Shown: positions 7,901 to 16,476 of the stretch, one piece after another
Layout of the letters: every line of letters starts with the position of its first letter
Position numbering within the stretch: position 1 is the first letter of the stretch
Origin: Sphingomonas morindae
GTDB taxonomy: Bacteria; Pseudomonadota; Alphaproteobacteria; Sphingomonadales; Sphingomonadaceae
Length of the DNA: 64,000 bases
Assembly (NCBI RefSeq): GCF_023822065.1
Contig: NZ_CP084930.1
Span: forward strand, 2,558,001-2,622,000
Direction: 5' to 3'
The notes under the pieces: generated by a model
What the model was told of the DNA's origin: nothing
Seen by the model: only the letters and a program-made list of their open reading frames with translations
Databases searched by the model: none
Program-made: the position numbers and the translations under genes

Positions 7901-8374
7901 TCAAACCTCGCCCGCCTCGCGCACCGTCTGCATCGCCACATAGGTGGAGGTGCTGGCGACATAAGGGAGGCTCGATATCTTCTCGCCCAGCACCAGCCGG
8001 TAGCGGCGGATATCGGTGGTGCGGATCTTGATGAGATAATCGAAGCTGCCCGCGATCATGTGGCATTCCTCCACCTCGGGGATGCGGCGCACCGCCCGGT
8101 TGAATTCCTCCAGCGCCTTCTCGCGTGTGTCGGACAGCTTCACCTCGGCGAAGGCGACCTGTTCGAGGCCCAGGCGCGCGGCATCCACCACGGCGCGGAA
8201 GCCCAGGATCACGCCCTGCTCGAGCAGCCGCTTGAGCCGGATCTGGCAGGGCGTCTTGGAGAGGCCGACGCGCCGGGCGAGTTCGGTGACGGTCATCCGT
8301 CCATCTTCCTGCAGGGCGGTGATGATGGCGCGGTCGAACATGTCGATCCGGGTGGTGCTTTGATTGGCGTCCAT
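7901..8374 (-). CDS. Lrp/AsnC-family regulator, probable activator of putA
   Basis: A 157-aa feast/famine regulator: N-terminal winged HTH (D-R-A-I-I-T-A-L-Q-E-D-G-R-M-T-V then LARRVGLSKTPCQIRLKRL, about residues 14-48) and a C-terminal RAM ligand-binding domain (GSFDYLIKIRT). It is transcribed away from putA with 119 bases between the start codons. Divergent Lrp-type PutR/BkdR-like proteins activate putA in response to proline in Rhodobacter, Agrobacterium and Caulobacter relatives, so the same job is inferred here. That fits with this PutA having no DNA-binding domain of its own. The start at 8374 gives the standard N-terminus; no clear Shine-Dalgarno is seen. Confidence 0.9.
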   Translation of the reverse strand: MDANQSTTRIDMFDRAIITALQEDGRMTVTELARRVGLSKTPCQIRLKRLLEQGVILGFRAVVDAARLGLEQVAFAEVKLSDTREKALEEFNRAVRRIPEVEECHMIAGSFDYLIKIRTTDIRRYRLVLGEKISSLPYVASTSTYVAMQTVREAGEV

Positions 8375-8493
8375 ATGGTCTGGCTAGAGATCGGTCGTCC
8401 GAAAGGCAATCCGCCTAGGATCCGGGAAAGATCAGGTCGGATCGCCCGGCGCCGATCGGCTATGATCCGGGCCTTGTCCGGAGCCGTGCCGCC

Positions 8494-11400
8494 ATGTCCC
8501 AGCCTTTCGCCGCCTTCGCCCCGCCGATCCGCCCCGCCACGCCGCTGCGTGCGGCGATCACCGCCGCCTATCGCCGTCCCGAGCCGGACTGTATCGCCGC
8601 GCTGCTGCCCGCCGCGCGGGTGACGCCCGAGGCGCGCGCCGCGATCGCCGCCACCGGGCGGCGGCTGGTGGAGGCGCTGCGCGCCAAGGGCGGCGGATCG
8701 GGCGTCGAGGGGCTGGTGCGCGAATATGCGCTGTCCAGCCAGGAAGGCGTGGCGCTGATGTGCCTCGCCGAGGCGCTGCTCCGCATCCCCGATGCCGCCA
8801 CGCGCGATGCACTGATCCGCGACAAGGTCGCCACGGGCGACTGGCGCGCGCATCTGGGGGAGGGGCGATCGCTCTTCGTCAACGCCGCCACCTGGGGGCT
8901 GGTGGTCACGGGCCGGCTGACCGCCTCGGTCAATGATCGCGGCCTGGCGGCGGCGCTCACCCGGCTGATCGCGCGGTGCGGCGAGCCGGTGATCCGACGC
9001 GGCGTCGACATGGCGATGCGGATGATGGGCGAACAGTTCGTCACCGGCGAGACGATCGGCGAGGCGCTGCGCCGCGCGCGGCCGCTCGAGGCGCGCGGCT
9101 TCGCCTATAGCTACGACATGCTCGGCGAGGCGGCGACCACCGCCGCCGATGCCGATCGCTATTATGCCGATTACGAGGCCGCGATCCACGCCATCGGCGC
9201 CGCCGCTGCCGGGCGGGGCGTCTATGCCGGGCCGGGCATATCGATCAAATTGTCCGCGCTCCATCCGCGCTATGCCCGCGCCCAGGCGGAGCGCGTGATG
9301 GAGGAGCTGCTGCCGCGCGTGGCCGCGCTGTGCGCGCTGGCGCGGCGCTACGATATCGGGCTCAACATCGATGCCGAAGAGGCGGACCGGCTCGAGCTGT
9401 CGCTGGACCTGCTGGAGACGCTCAGCCTCGATCCCGCGCTCCAGGGCTGGAACGGGCTCGGCTTCGTGGTGCAGGGCTATGGCAAGCGCTGCCCCTTCGT
9501 GATCGACTTCATCATCGATCTCGCGCGCCGATCGGGGCGGCGGATCATGGTGCGGCTGGTCAAGGGCGCCTATTGGGATGCCGAGATCAAGCGCGCGCAG
9601 GTCGATGGGCTGGCGGATTTCCCCGTCTATACCCGCAAGATCCATACCGATGTCGCCTATCTCGCCTGTGCCCGCAAATTGCTGGCGGCGCGCGATGCGG
9701 TCTTCCCGCAATTCGCCACGCACAATGCCCAGACGCTGGCGAGCATCTACCATCTCGCCGGCCCCGATTTCACGCTCGGCGATTACGAGTTCCAGTGCCT
9801 GCACGGCATGGGCGAGCCGCTCTACGACGAGGTGGTGGGGAAGGACAGGCTGGACCGGCCCTGCCGCATCTATGCGCCGGTCGGCACGCACGAGACGCTG
9901 CTCGCCTATCTGGTGCGCCGCCTGCTCGAAAACGGCGCCAATTCCTCCTTCGTCAACCGCATCGCCGATCCGACGATCGCGGTGGACGCGCTCCTCGCCG
10001 ATCCCGCCGAGACGGTCGCCGCCATGCCGGTGCCGGGGGCGCCGCACGAGGCGATCGCGCTGCCGCGCGATCTCTATCCGGATCGCCGCAACTCGGCGGG
10101 CCTCGATCTCAGCGACGAGACGGTGCTGGCCGCGCTCGGCACCCGGCTCCATGCCCCGCAGGATTGGATCGCCCGGCCGACGATCGGCGGCGGCGTGGCG
10201 CGGCCGGTGCGCAACCCCGGCGATCATCGCGACGAGGTCGGCCGCGTATGGGAAGCGGATGCGGCGGACGCGGACAAGGCGGCGCGCGCCGCCGCCGAGG
10301 CCGCGGCATCCTGGGCCGCGACGCCGCCGGCGGAGCGCGCCGCCTGTCTGGACCGCGCCGCCGACGCGATGCAGGCGGCCATGCCGGAGCTGCTCGGGCT
10401 GATCGCGCGCGAAGCGGGCAAATCCATCCCGAACGCGATCGCCGAGGTGCGCGAGGCGATCGATTTCCTGCGCTATTACGCGCTCCAGGCGCGCCGCACG
10501 CTGGGCCCCGGCCATCGGCCGCTGGGTGTGGTCACCTGCATCAGCCCATGGAATTTCCCGCTGGCCATCTTCACCGGCCAGGTCGCGGCGGCGCTGGTGG
10601 CCGGCAATGCGGTGCTCGCCAAGCCGGCGGAGGAGACGCCGCTCACCGCCGCCGCCGGGGTGCGCCTGCTGCACGCGGCGGGGGTGCCCGAGGCCGCGTT
10701 GCAGCTGGTGCCGGGCGATGGCGCGGTGGGCGCCGCGCTCGTCGCCGCGCCCGCCACCGCCGGGGTGATGTTCACCGGCTCGACCGAGGTGGCGCGCCTC
10801 ATCCAGGCGCAACTGGCCGCGCGCCTGGACGAGGATGGCCGGCCGCTCCCGCTGATCGCGGAGACAGGCGGGCAGAACGCCATGATCGTCGATTCCTCGG
10901 CGCTGGCCGAACAGGTGGTGGCCGATGTGCTGGCCTCGGCCTTCGACAGCGCCGGCCAGCGCTGCTCGGCGCTGCGCCTGCTCTGCCTGCAGGAGGATGT
11001 CGCCGATCGCATTCTCGCCATGCTGCGCGGCGCGCTCGCCGAGATGCGGGTGGTGCCCACCGATCGCCTCGCCGCCGATATCGGCCCGGTGATCACCGCC
11101 GAGGCGCGGGGCGGGATCGAGGCGCATGTCGAAGCGATGCGCCAGCGCGGCGCCTCGGTCACCAGGCTGCCGCTGAGCCCGGCGACCGGCTTCGGCACCT
11201 TCGTGGCGCCCACCATCATCGAGATCGGCAGCGTCGCCATGCTCGAGCGCGAGGTGTTCGGCCCGGTGCTGCACGTGCTGCGCTATCGCCGCGACGGGCT
11301 GGACGCGCTGATCGATGCGATCAACGCCACCGGCTATGGTCTCACCTTCGGCCTGCACACGCGGCTGGATGCGACGGTGGCGCATGTCAGCCGCCGCGTG

Positions 11401-12102
11401 CGGGCGGGCAATCTCTACATCAACCGCAACATGATCGGCGCGGTGGTGGGGGTGCAGCCCTTTGGCGGACGCGGCCTTTCCGGCACCGGCCCGAAGGCCG
11501 GCGGCCCGCTCTATCTCGGGCGGCTGGTGCGCGCGCCGTTCGTGCCGCCGCAGCACCGGCCGGGTGGCGACGCGGCGGCGCTGACCGCCTTCGCACAATG
11601 GCTGGATCGCGCCGCGCTCGGCGTCACCGGGGCGGAGGCGCGGCGGCTGGCCGAGGGCTCGGCGCTGGGTCACGAGATCGAGCTGCCGGGGCCGGTGGGC
11701 GAGCGCAACCTCTATGCGCTGCACCCGCGCGGGCGCGTGGCGGCGCTGGGCGGAACGGCCGCCGGTCTCGCGCGGCAGATCGCCGCCATCCTCGCCACGG
11801 GCAATGTCGCGATCGTGCCCGAGGCGCAGCGCGCCGCCTTCGCCGATCTGCCCGCCAGCCTGGCCGAAGCGGTGCAGTTCGTGGCGGACTGGCGCGCGGC
11901 GGGGCCCTATGACGCGGCGCTGGTGGAGGGGCCGGCCGATGCGGTGCAGCCGCTGCTCGCCGCCATCGCCGCCCTGCCGGGGCCGATCCCGCTGGTGCAG
12001 TCCGGACCGGACTATCAGCTCGACTGGCTGCTGGAGGAGGTCGTCACCTCGATCAACACCACTGCCGCCGGCGGCAATGCCAGCCTGATGACGATCGGCT
12101 GA
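8494..12102 (+). CDS. putA: bifunctional proline dehydrogenase / L-glutamate gamma-semialdehyde dehydrogenase
   Basis: Oxidises proline to glutamate in two steps: FAD-dependent proline dehydrogenase (ubiquinone reducing, peripheral membrane) and NAD-dependent aldehyde dehydrogenase. The 1202-aa protein has the PutA arm/dimerisation region, the PRODH barrel (about 170-470, with [11 protein letters not shown] and RLVKGAYWD), the ALDH domain (about 520-1010; general-base Glu790 in AETGGQN, nucleophile Cys824 in [10 protein letters not shown]) and a C-terminal extension as in long PutAs. The N-terminus lacks the ribbon-helix-helix of trifunctional PutA, so it should not repress itself; the divergent Lrp-type gene likely regulates it. 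A perfect hairpin lies downstream. Confidence 0.97.
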   Translation: MSQPFAAFAPPIRPATPLRAAITAAYRRPEPDCIAALLPAARVTPEARAAIAATGRRLVEALRAKGGGSGVEGLVREYALSSQEGVALMCLAEALLRIPDAATRDALIRDKVATGDWRAHLGEGRSLFVNAATWGLVVTGRLTASVNDRGLAAALTRLIARCGEPVIRRGVDMAMRMMGEQFVTGETIGEALRRARPLEARGFAYSYDMLGEAATTAADADRYYADYEAAIHAIGAAAAGRGVYAGPGISIKLSALHPRYARAQAERVMEELLPRVAALCALARRYDIGLNIDAEEADRLELSLDLLETLSLDPALQGWNGLGFVVQGYGKRCPFVIDFIIDLARRSGRRIMVRLVKGAYWDAEIKRAQVDGLADFPVYTRKIHTDVAYLACARKLLAARDAVFPQFATHNAQTLASIYHLAGPDFTLGDYEFQCLHGMGEPLYDEVVGKDRLDRPCRIYAPVGTHETLLAYLVRRLLENGANSSFVNRIADPTIAVDALLADPAETVAAMPVPGAPHEAIALPRDLYPDRRNSAGLDLSDETVLAALGTRLHAPQDWIARPTIGGGVARPVRNPGDHRDEVGRVWEADAADADKAARAAAEAAASWAATPPAERAACLDRAADAMQAAMPELLGLIAREAGKSIPNAIAEVREAIDFLRYYALQARRTLGPGHRPLGVVTCISPWNFPLAIFTGQVAAALVAGNAVLAKPAEETPLTAAAGVRLLHAAGVPEAALQLVPGDGAVGAALVAAPATAGVMFTGSTEVARLIQAQLAARLDEDGRPLPLIAETGGQNAMIVDSSALAEQVVADVLASAFDSAGQRCSALRLLCLQEDVADRILAMLRGALAEMRVVPTDRLAADIGPVITAEARGGIEAHVEAMRQRGASVTRLPLSPATGFGTFVAPTIIEIGSVAMLEREVFGPVLHVLRYRRDGLDALIDAINATGYGLTFGLHTRLDATVAHVSRRVRAGNLYINRNMIGAVVGVQPFGGRGLSGTGPKAGGPLYLGRLVRAPFVPPQHRPGGDAAALTAFAQWLDRAALGVTGAEARRLAEGSALGHEIELPGPVGERNLYALHPRGRVAALGGTAAGLARQIAAILATGNVAIVPEAQRAAFADLPASLAEAVQFVADWRAAGPYDAALVEGPADAVQPLLAAIAALPGPIPLVQSGPDYQLDWLLEEVVTSINTTAAGGNASLMTIG

Positions 12103-12131
12103 CGCCGGCCCGGCGCCGCCTGACCCACAGC

Positions 12132-12169
12132 AAAAGGGGCGCGCGACCTAAAGGTCGCGCGCCCCTTTT
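12132..12169. terminator. perfect bidirectional terminator between putA and ugd
   Basis: A 17-bp stem with no mismatch (12132-12148 pairs with 12153-12169) and a TAAA loop: four A, a GC-rich core (GGGGCGCGCGACC), the loop, then the complement ending in four T. Read from either strand it gives a GC stem followed by a U run, the layout of a Rho-independent terminator. It lies between the convergent putA and ugd genes, 29 bases after the putA stop. Confidence 0.9.
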
Positions 12170-12201
12170 CGTATCCGCCCGCACCGGGCGGCGGCCGCCG
12201 C

Positions 12202-13551
12202 TTAGGAGGCGGCGCGCGCCGTCTGCGGCAGGCCGACGGGCCGGCTCGCCTTGCCGATGCCGACATAGGCGAGGCCCGCCTTGGCGGCTTCCTCGTGCGA
12301 ATAGACGTTGCGCAAATCGACCAGCAGCGGATTGCGCGCGAGGCTGGCGATGCGCTTCAGATCGAGCGCGCGATAGGCGTCCCACTCGGTGACGATGACG
12401 ACCGCGTCGGCATCCTTCGCCGTCTCATAGGCACCCTCGCAGAACTCGACGCCGGTGAGCATCTTGCTCGCCTGCTCCACGCCCTCGGGATCGCAGGCGC
12501 GGACCGTGGCGCCCTCGTCCTGAAGCGCCTGGACGATCGCGATCGCGGGCGAGTCGCGCATATCGTCGGTGTTGGGCTTGAAGGTGAGGCCGAGCAGCGC
12601 CACCGTCTTGCCGGCGGCCTCGCCACCCATGGCCTTGATGATCTTGCGGCCCATGGCGCGCTTGCGGCCGTCATTCACCGACACCACCGCCTCGACGATG
12701 CGCAGCGGCACGTCGCACTGCTCGGCGCTCTGAAGCAGCGCGAGCGTGTCCTTGGGGAAGCAGGAGCCGCCATAGCCGGGGCCGGCATGGAGGAACTTGC
12801 GGCCGATGCGGTTATCGAGCCCGATGCCGCGCGCCACCTCCTGCACATCCGCGCCCGCCGCCTCGCAGAGATCGGCGATCTCGTTGATGAAGGTGATCTT
12901 GGTCGCGAGGAAGGCGTTGGCGGCGTATTTGATGATCTCGGCGGTGCGGCGGCTGGTGAACACCACGGGCGCCGACTGGTTGAGCGAGAGCGGGCGATAG
13001 ACCTGGGCCAGCACCTCGCGCGCGCCCTCGTCCTCGACGCCGCAGACCACGCGGTCCGGGCGCTTGAAATCCTCGATCGCCGCGCCTTCGCGCAGGAATT
13101 CGGGGTTGGAGGCGACGCGGATCGTCAGGTTCGGGGCGGTATCGCGCACGATCCGCTCCACCTTGTCGCCGGTGCCGACCGGCACGGTCGACTTGGTGAC
13201 GAGCACCGCGTCACGATCGAGATGCCGCGCCACTTCCTCGGCGGCGGCGAAGACATAGGAGAGATCGGCATGGCCGTCGCCCCGGCGCGAGGGCGTGCCG
13301 ACCGCGATGAACACCGCATCCGCGCCCTTCACCGCCTCGGCCACGTCGGTGGTGAAGGACAGGCGGCCGGCCTTGACGTTGCTGGCGACGAGCTGGTCCA
13401 GCCCCGGCTCGTAGATGGGCATGATGTTCTGGTGCAGACGCTCGATCTTGCCGGCATCCTTGTCGACGCAGACCACCTCGTGGCCGAAATCGGAGAAGCA
13501 CGCCCCCGAGACCAGCCCCACATAGCCCGTACCGATCATAGCGATTCGCAT
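12202..13551 (-). CDS. ugd: UDP-glucose 6-dehydrogenase
   Basis: Oxidises UDP-glucose twice with NAD to UDP-glucuronate, a precursor for exopolysaccharide and glycolipids (sphingomonads use glucuronic acid in glycosphingolipids). The 449-aa protein opens with the NAD-binding MRIAMIGTGYVGLVSG, has the STVPVGTG and NPEFLREG segments, and the catalytic Cys264 in GGSCFPKDT; the C-terminal UDP-binding domain contains GLTFKPNTDDMRDSP. The start at 13551 has GAGGGAC a few bases upstream. No other polysaccharide gene is adjacent. An AT-rich inverted repeat (13603-13618) lies upstream, and the putA/ugd terminator downstream. Confidence 0.95.
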   Translation of the reverse strand: MRIAMIGTGYVGLVSGACFSDFGHEVVCVDKDAGKIERLHQNIMPIYEPGLDQLVASNVKAGRLSFTTDVAEAVKGADAVFIAVGTPSRRGDGHADLSYVFAAAEEVARHLDRDAVLVTKSTVPVGTGDKVERIVRDTAPNLTIRVASNPEFLREGAAIEDFKRPDRVVCGVEDEGAREVLAQVYRPLSLNQSAPVVFTSRRTAEIIKYAANAFLATKITFINEIADLCEAAGADVQEVARGIGLDNRIGRKFLHAGPGYGGSCFPKDTLALLQSAEQCDVPLRIVEAVVSVNDGRKRAMGRKIIKAMGGEAAGKTVALLGLTFKPNTDDMRDSPAIAIVQALQDEGATVRACDPEGVEQASKMLTGVEFCEGAYETAKDADAVVIVTEWDAYRALDLKRIASLARNPLLVDLRNVYSHEEAAKAGLAYVGIGKASRPVGLPQTARAAS

Positions 13552-13602
13552 GTCACGTCCCTCAGCAGACCTCGGCGGCTTTGTAGCGATAATGCTGCAA
13601 GA

Positions 13603-13618
13603 GCGAAATAATTTTCGC
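13603..13618. promoter_or_regulatory. AT-rich inverted repeat upstream of ugd
   Basis: GCGAAA (13603-13608), four bases, TTTCGC (13613-13618) form a perfect 6-bp inverted repeat about 55 bases before the ugd start, in one of the few AT-rich spots of this GC-rich window. It could be an operator or part of the promoter; no known regulator motif is matched with confidence. Confidence 0.3.
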
Positions 13619-13662
13619 CCGGGACGGGCACGGACTGTCCCATTTGGGGGTGGTCCGCGGCC

Positions 13663-15531
13663 TCAGCCCGGACGTGGCGCGAAGGCGAGCGGCAGCCGGA
13701 GCTGGGCGGCGAAACCGCGCGCCGAGCGTACCAGCCGGACATCGCCGCCATGCGCGCGCGCGATCGAGCGGCACACGGCCAGGCCGAGCCCGCTGCCCGT
13801 CTTGCCCGATTCGTCGGCATTGGCGGCGCGGTAGAAGGGCTCGAACACGCGCTCCATCTCCTCGTCGGGCAGGCCGGGGCCGTCGTCGCCGATCTCGGCC
13901 ACCGCGCTGCCTTCCTCGACATGCAGGCGGATGCGCGCGCGCTGCCCGTATTTGACCGCATTCTCGACGAGATTGGCGAGCAGCCGGCGCATGCCGAGCA
14001 CATCCACCTCGACCGGCGCGGCGCTCGCCTCCTCGATCCGCACATCGCCCCCGATCAGCGCCGCGTCCTGCGCGACATCCTCCACCAACACCGCCAGATC
14101 CAGCCGCTCGCGCAGATTGGGGGTGGAGGCATCGCGCACAAAGGCGAGCACCGAGGCGATCATCGCCTCCATTTCCGCAATCTCCTGGCTCATGCCCTCG
14201 CGCGCGGCCTCGTCCTCGATATCCTCGATGCGGAAGCGCAGCCGGGTGAGCGGGGTGCGCAGATCGTGGCTGATCGCGCCGACCATCGCGGTCCGATCGT
14301 CGACGAAGCTGCGCAGGCGCGTGTGCATCAGCGTGAAGGCGCGGGCGGCGCGGCCCAGCTCGGCGGGGCCGTCCAGCGTCAAGGTGGTCGCCGCCGAAGG
14401 GTCGCGGCCCAGCTGCTCGGCGGCGCTGGTGAAGCGCGCGAGCGGCCGCACGATCCGCCGCGCGAACAGCCAGCCCAGCGGCGCCACCAGCGCGAAGGCG
14501 ATCAGGAACCACAGGATCACGCGCCGCTGCCAGGCATTGGGAAAGCCCTGGGGCTCGGGCTGCACCACCGCCCAGCGGCCATCGCGGAGCCGCGCCGCCG
14601 CGATGAAATCGCCCCCGACAAAGGGCGCCGGCGCGAGGCCGAACAGCGCGGGCGCGGGCGGCGCCGCGGGCGAGGGGCCGGCCGGCGCGGGCGACGCGAC
14701 AAAGGGCATCGGCAGCGGCGTGGCGTCGAGCGGCGCCGGCGACGGCGTGCGGTGCGGCGGCGGCGCGGCATTGGCCGTCGCGGCGGGCGCGGGCGCGGGA
14801 TCGCTCCGGTTCGCCGCTGCCGGGGCAGGGGCAGGCGCGGCGGGGGGTGCGGGCGCGGCGGCGTTGGCCTGGCCGCCATCGGGGTTGACCGGCTGGCGAT
14901 CCAGATCGGCGGGCGAGGGCGCGGCGGCGGGCGCGGGGCGTTCGCTCCGCGCCGGGTCGGCGGCGCGCGCGGGCAGGCCCGGATCGAGCGGCCCGAATCC
15001 GCCCCGGCGCCAGCCGTCGCCGCCCGGCCAGCCCCAGCCGCCAAAGCCCGGCCCCGGCCCGCGCCGGCCGCCGCCCGGCCCGGCATCGGCCAGCAGCGCG
15101 ATCCGCTGCAGCGGCGTATCGGGCGCGGGCAGCGGTTCGGGCGCGGTCATCCAGCGGATCGGCCGCATCTCGGGCATGGGCTCGGGCAGGGGCGTGATGC
15201 CGTTGAGCGGCAGCGGCGCATAGAAGGCGAGGCGCACCTCGTCCGGCCGCAGCCCCAGCGCGGCGGCGAGCTGGCGCCGCGCGGGATCGGAGACGAACCA
15301 GCCCGGGCCGCCGATCTTGGGCGGCGCCGCCTCGAGCCGCCGCCGCAGCCGCGCATGGCGCGCGTCGCGGCCGGCGAGCGCCGCGACGATATCCTGGAAG
15401 CGATGCTCGGCCGGCGGCGCCGGCGGCAGCACCAGCGTGAGCAGCAGCGTGACCAGCTGCGCCACGATCAGCCCGCCGAGCAGCAGTGCCAGGATCTGGA
15501 AGACGATTGGCGGCTCGCGCCAGCCCCGCAT
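13663..15531 (-). CDS. membrane sensor histidine kinase
   Basis: Autophosphorylating sensor that presumably signals to the divergent OmpR-type regulator at 15702. Layout of the 622-aa protein: membrane helix about 8-35; a large periplasmic region to about 335, whose middle part is low-complexity Pro/Ala; second membrane helix (WFLIAFALVAPLGWLF); HAMP; HisKA with the phospho-accepting His near residue 421 (GAISHDLRTPLTRL); HATPase with N-box LVENAVKYG, DDGPGLPDE and GSGLGLAVC. The ATG at 15531 is used, though a TTG three codons upstream (15540) has a GGTGGAG at better spacing. The stimulus is unknown. The kinase and regulator are divergent rather than in an operon. Confidence 0.9.
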   Translation of the reverse strand: MRGWREPPIVFQILALLLGGLIVAQLVTLLLTLVLPPAPPAEHRFQDIVAALAGRDARHARLRRRLEAAPPKIGGPGWFVSDPARRQLAAALGLRPDEVRLAFYAPLPLNGITPLPEPMPEMRPIRWMTAPEPLPAPDTPLQRIALLADAGPGGGRRGPGPGFGGWGWPGGDGWRRGGFGPLDPGLPARAADPARSERPAPAAAPSPADLDRQPVNPDGGQANAAAPAPPAAPAPAPAAANRSDPAPAPAATANAAPPPHRTPSPAPLDATPLPMPFVASPAPAGPSPAAPPAPALFGLAPAPFVGGDFIAAARLRDGRWAVVQPEPQGFPNAWQRRVILWFLIAFALVAPLGWLFARRIVRPLARFTSAAEQLGRDPSAATTLTLDGPAELGRAARAFTLMHTRLRSFVDDRTAMVGAISHDLRTPLTRLRFRIEDIEDEAAREGMSQEIAEMEAMIASVLAFVRDASTPNLRERLDLAVLVEDVAQDAALIGGDVRIEEASAAPVEVDVLGMRRLLANLVENAVKYGQRARIRLHVEEGSAVAEIGDDGPGLPDEEMERVFEPFYRAANADESGKTGSGLGLAVCRSIARAHGGDVRLVRSARGFAAQLRLPLAFAPRPG

Positions 15532-15701
15532 TGTCCGCAAGCCCGCTCCACCCCTGCGCCGATCCGCCCGCGATCACGGCCGCGCGAGCCGGCGCTATCG
15601 CCCGCGCGCCCGCCGGCCATATGTCGGCGCATGACGGGCTGTAGCAGAAAAACGTCGCCAAACGCGATCTTTGCGCAAGCTTGGGCTGGCAAGCCGCCGC
15701 A

Positions 15702-16451
15702 ATGACCGCCATTTCTGCCGCCATGGACCTCGCCACCCACATCCTCATCGTCGATGACGATGCCGGCATCCGGACGCTGATCTCCTCCTTTCTCGAGAAG
15801 CATGGCTATCGCACCGATACCGCCGCCGACCCGATCGAGATGCGCGACCGGCTGGCCGCCGGACGCTATGATCTGATCGTGCTGGACGTGATGATGCCGC
15901 GCGAGGACGGGCTGAGCGCGTTGCGCGGCCTCCAGCGCGAGGCCGACGCGCCGCCCGTCATCATCCTCTCGGCGGTAGGCACCGATATCGACCGGATCGT
16001 CGGGCTCGAAATGGGCGCCGAGGATTATCTGGCCAAGCCGTGCAACCCCCGCGAGCTGCTCGCCCGCATCCGCACCGTGCTGCGCCGGCGCGAGACCCGC
16101 GCCGAGCCCGCCGAGCCCCAGGCCCCGCGCGAGGGCGTGGCGCGCTTCGCGGGCTGGGCGATCGATCTAATCGGCCGCACGCTCACCAACCGGGCCGGCG
16201 CGATCGTCCAGCTGTCCGATGCCGAGTTCCGGTTGATGAAGGCCTTTGTCGAGCATCCCCGCCGCGTGCTCAGCCGCGACCAGCTGCTCGACTATTCCGC
16301 CGGCCAGGAGACGGAGATCTACGACCGCGCGATCGATGTGCAGGTCAGCCGGCTGCGGCGCCGCCTCGCCGGACATGACGGGGGCGGCGCGCTGATCCGC
16401 ACCGTTCGCAACGAGGGCTATATGTTCGTGCCCACCGTGCTGCGCGGCTGA
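15702..16451 (+). CDS. OmpR-family response regulator
   Basis: A 249-aa two-domain transcription factor. The receiver has the acidic cluster DDD (18-20), phospho-acceptor Asp62 (LIVLDVMMPRED), and the conserved Lys in LAKPCNP; a winged-helix Trans_reg_C domain follows (L-S-D-A-E-F-R-L-M-K-A-F, RLRRRL, R-T-V-R-N-E-G-Y-M). It is divergent from the histidine kinase at 13663, its probable partner. The start could be 15702 or the ATG at 15723 (MDLATHILIVDDD); neither has a clear Shine-Dalgarno, and the later one leaves a more typical receiver N-terminus. Its targets are not evident. Confidence 0.92.
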   Translation: MTAISAAMDLATHILIVDDDAGIRTLISSFLEKHGYRTDTAADPIEMRDRLAAGRYDLIVLDVMMPREDGLSALRGLQREADAPPVIILSAVGTDIDRIVGLEMGAEDYLAKPCNPRELLARIRTVLRRRETRAEPAEPQAPREGVARFAGWAIDLIGRTLTNRAGAIVQLSDAEFRLMKAFVEHPRRVLSRDQLLDYSAGQETEIYDRAIDVQVSRLRRRLAGHDGGGALIRTVRNEGYMFVPTVLRG

Positions 16452-16476
16452 GCCGGGCCGCCCCGGCCCGCGTCAG
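16448..16476. terminator. hairpin spanning the stop codons of two convergent genes
   Basis: CTGA (16448) pairs with TCAG (16476), and CGGGCCG (16454-16460) pairs with CGGCCCG (16464-16470) over a CCC loop, with a small internal mismatch. The TGA stop of the response regulator and the stop of the DUF885 gene form the outer arms. No U run follows, so termination is only a possibility. Confidence 0.35.

Noticed and set aside
8293-11724. Very long open frame antisense to putA (over 1100 codons)
   Set aside because: It mirrors the reading frame of a perfect putA, lacks a ribosome site and family motifs, and is rich in Arg/His/Gly/Ala as expected for the complement of GC-rich coding DNA.
13750-15705. 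Long plus-strand frame opposite the histidine kinase
   Set aside because: The minus-strand kinase has every expected motif; the opposite frame is Arg/Gly-rich low-complexity sequence.
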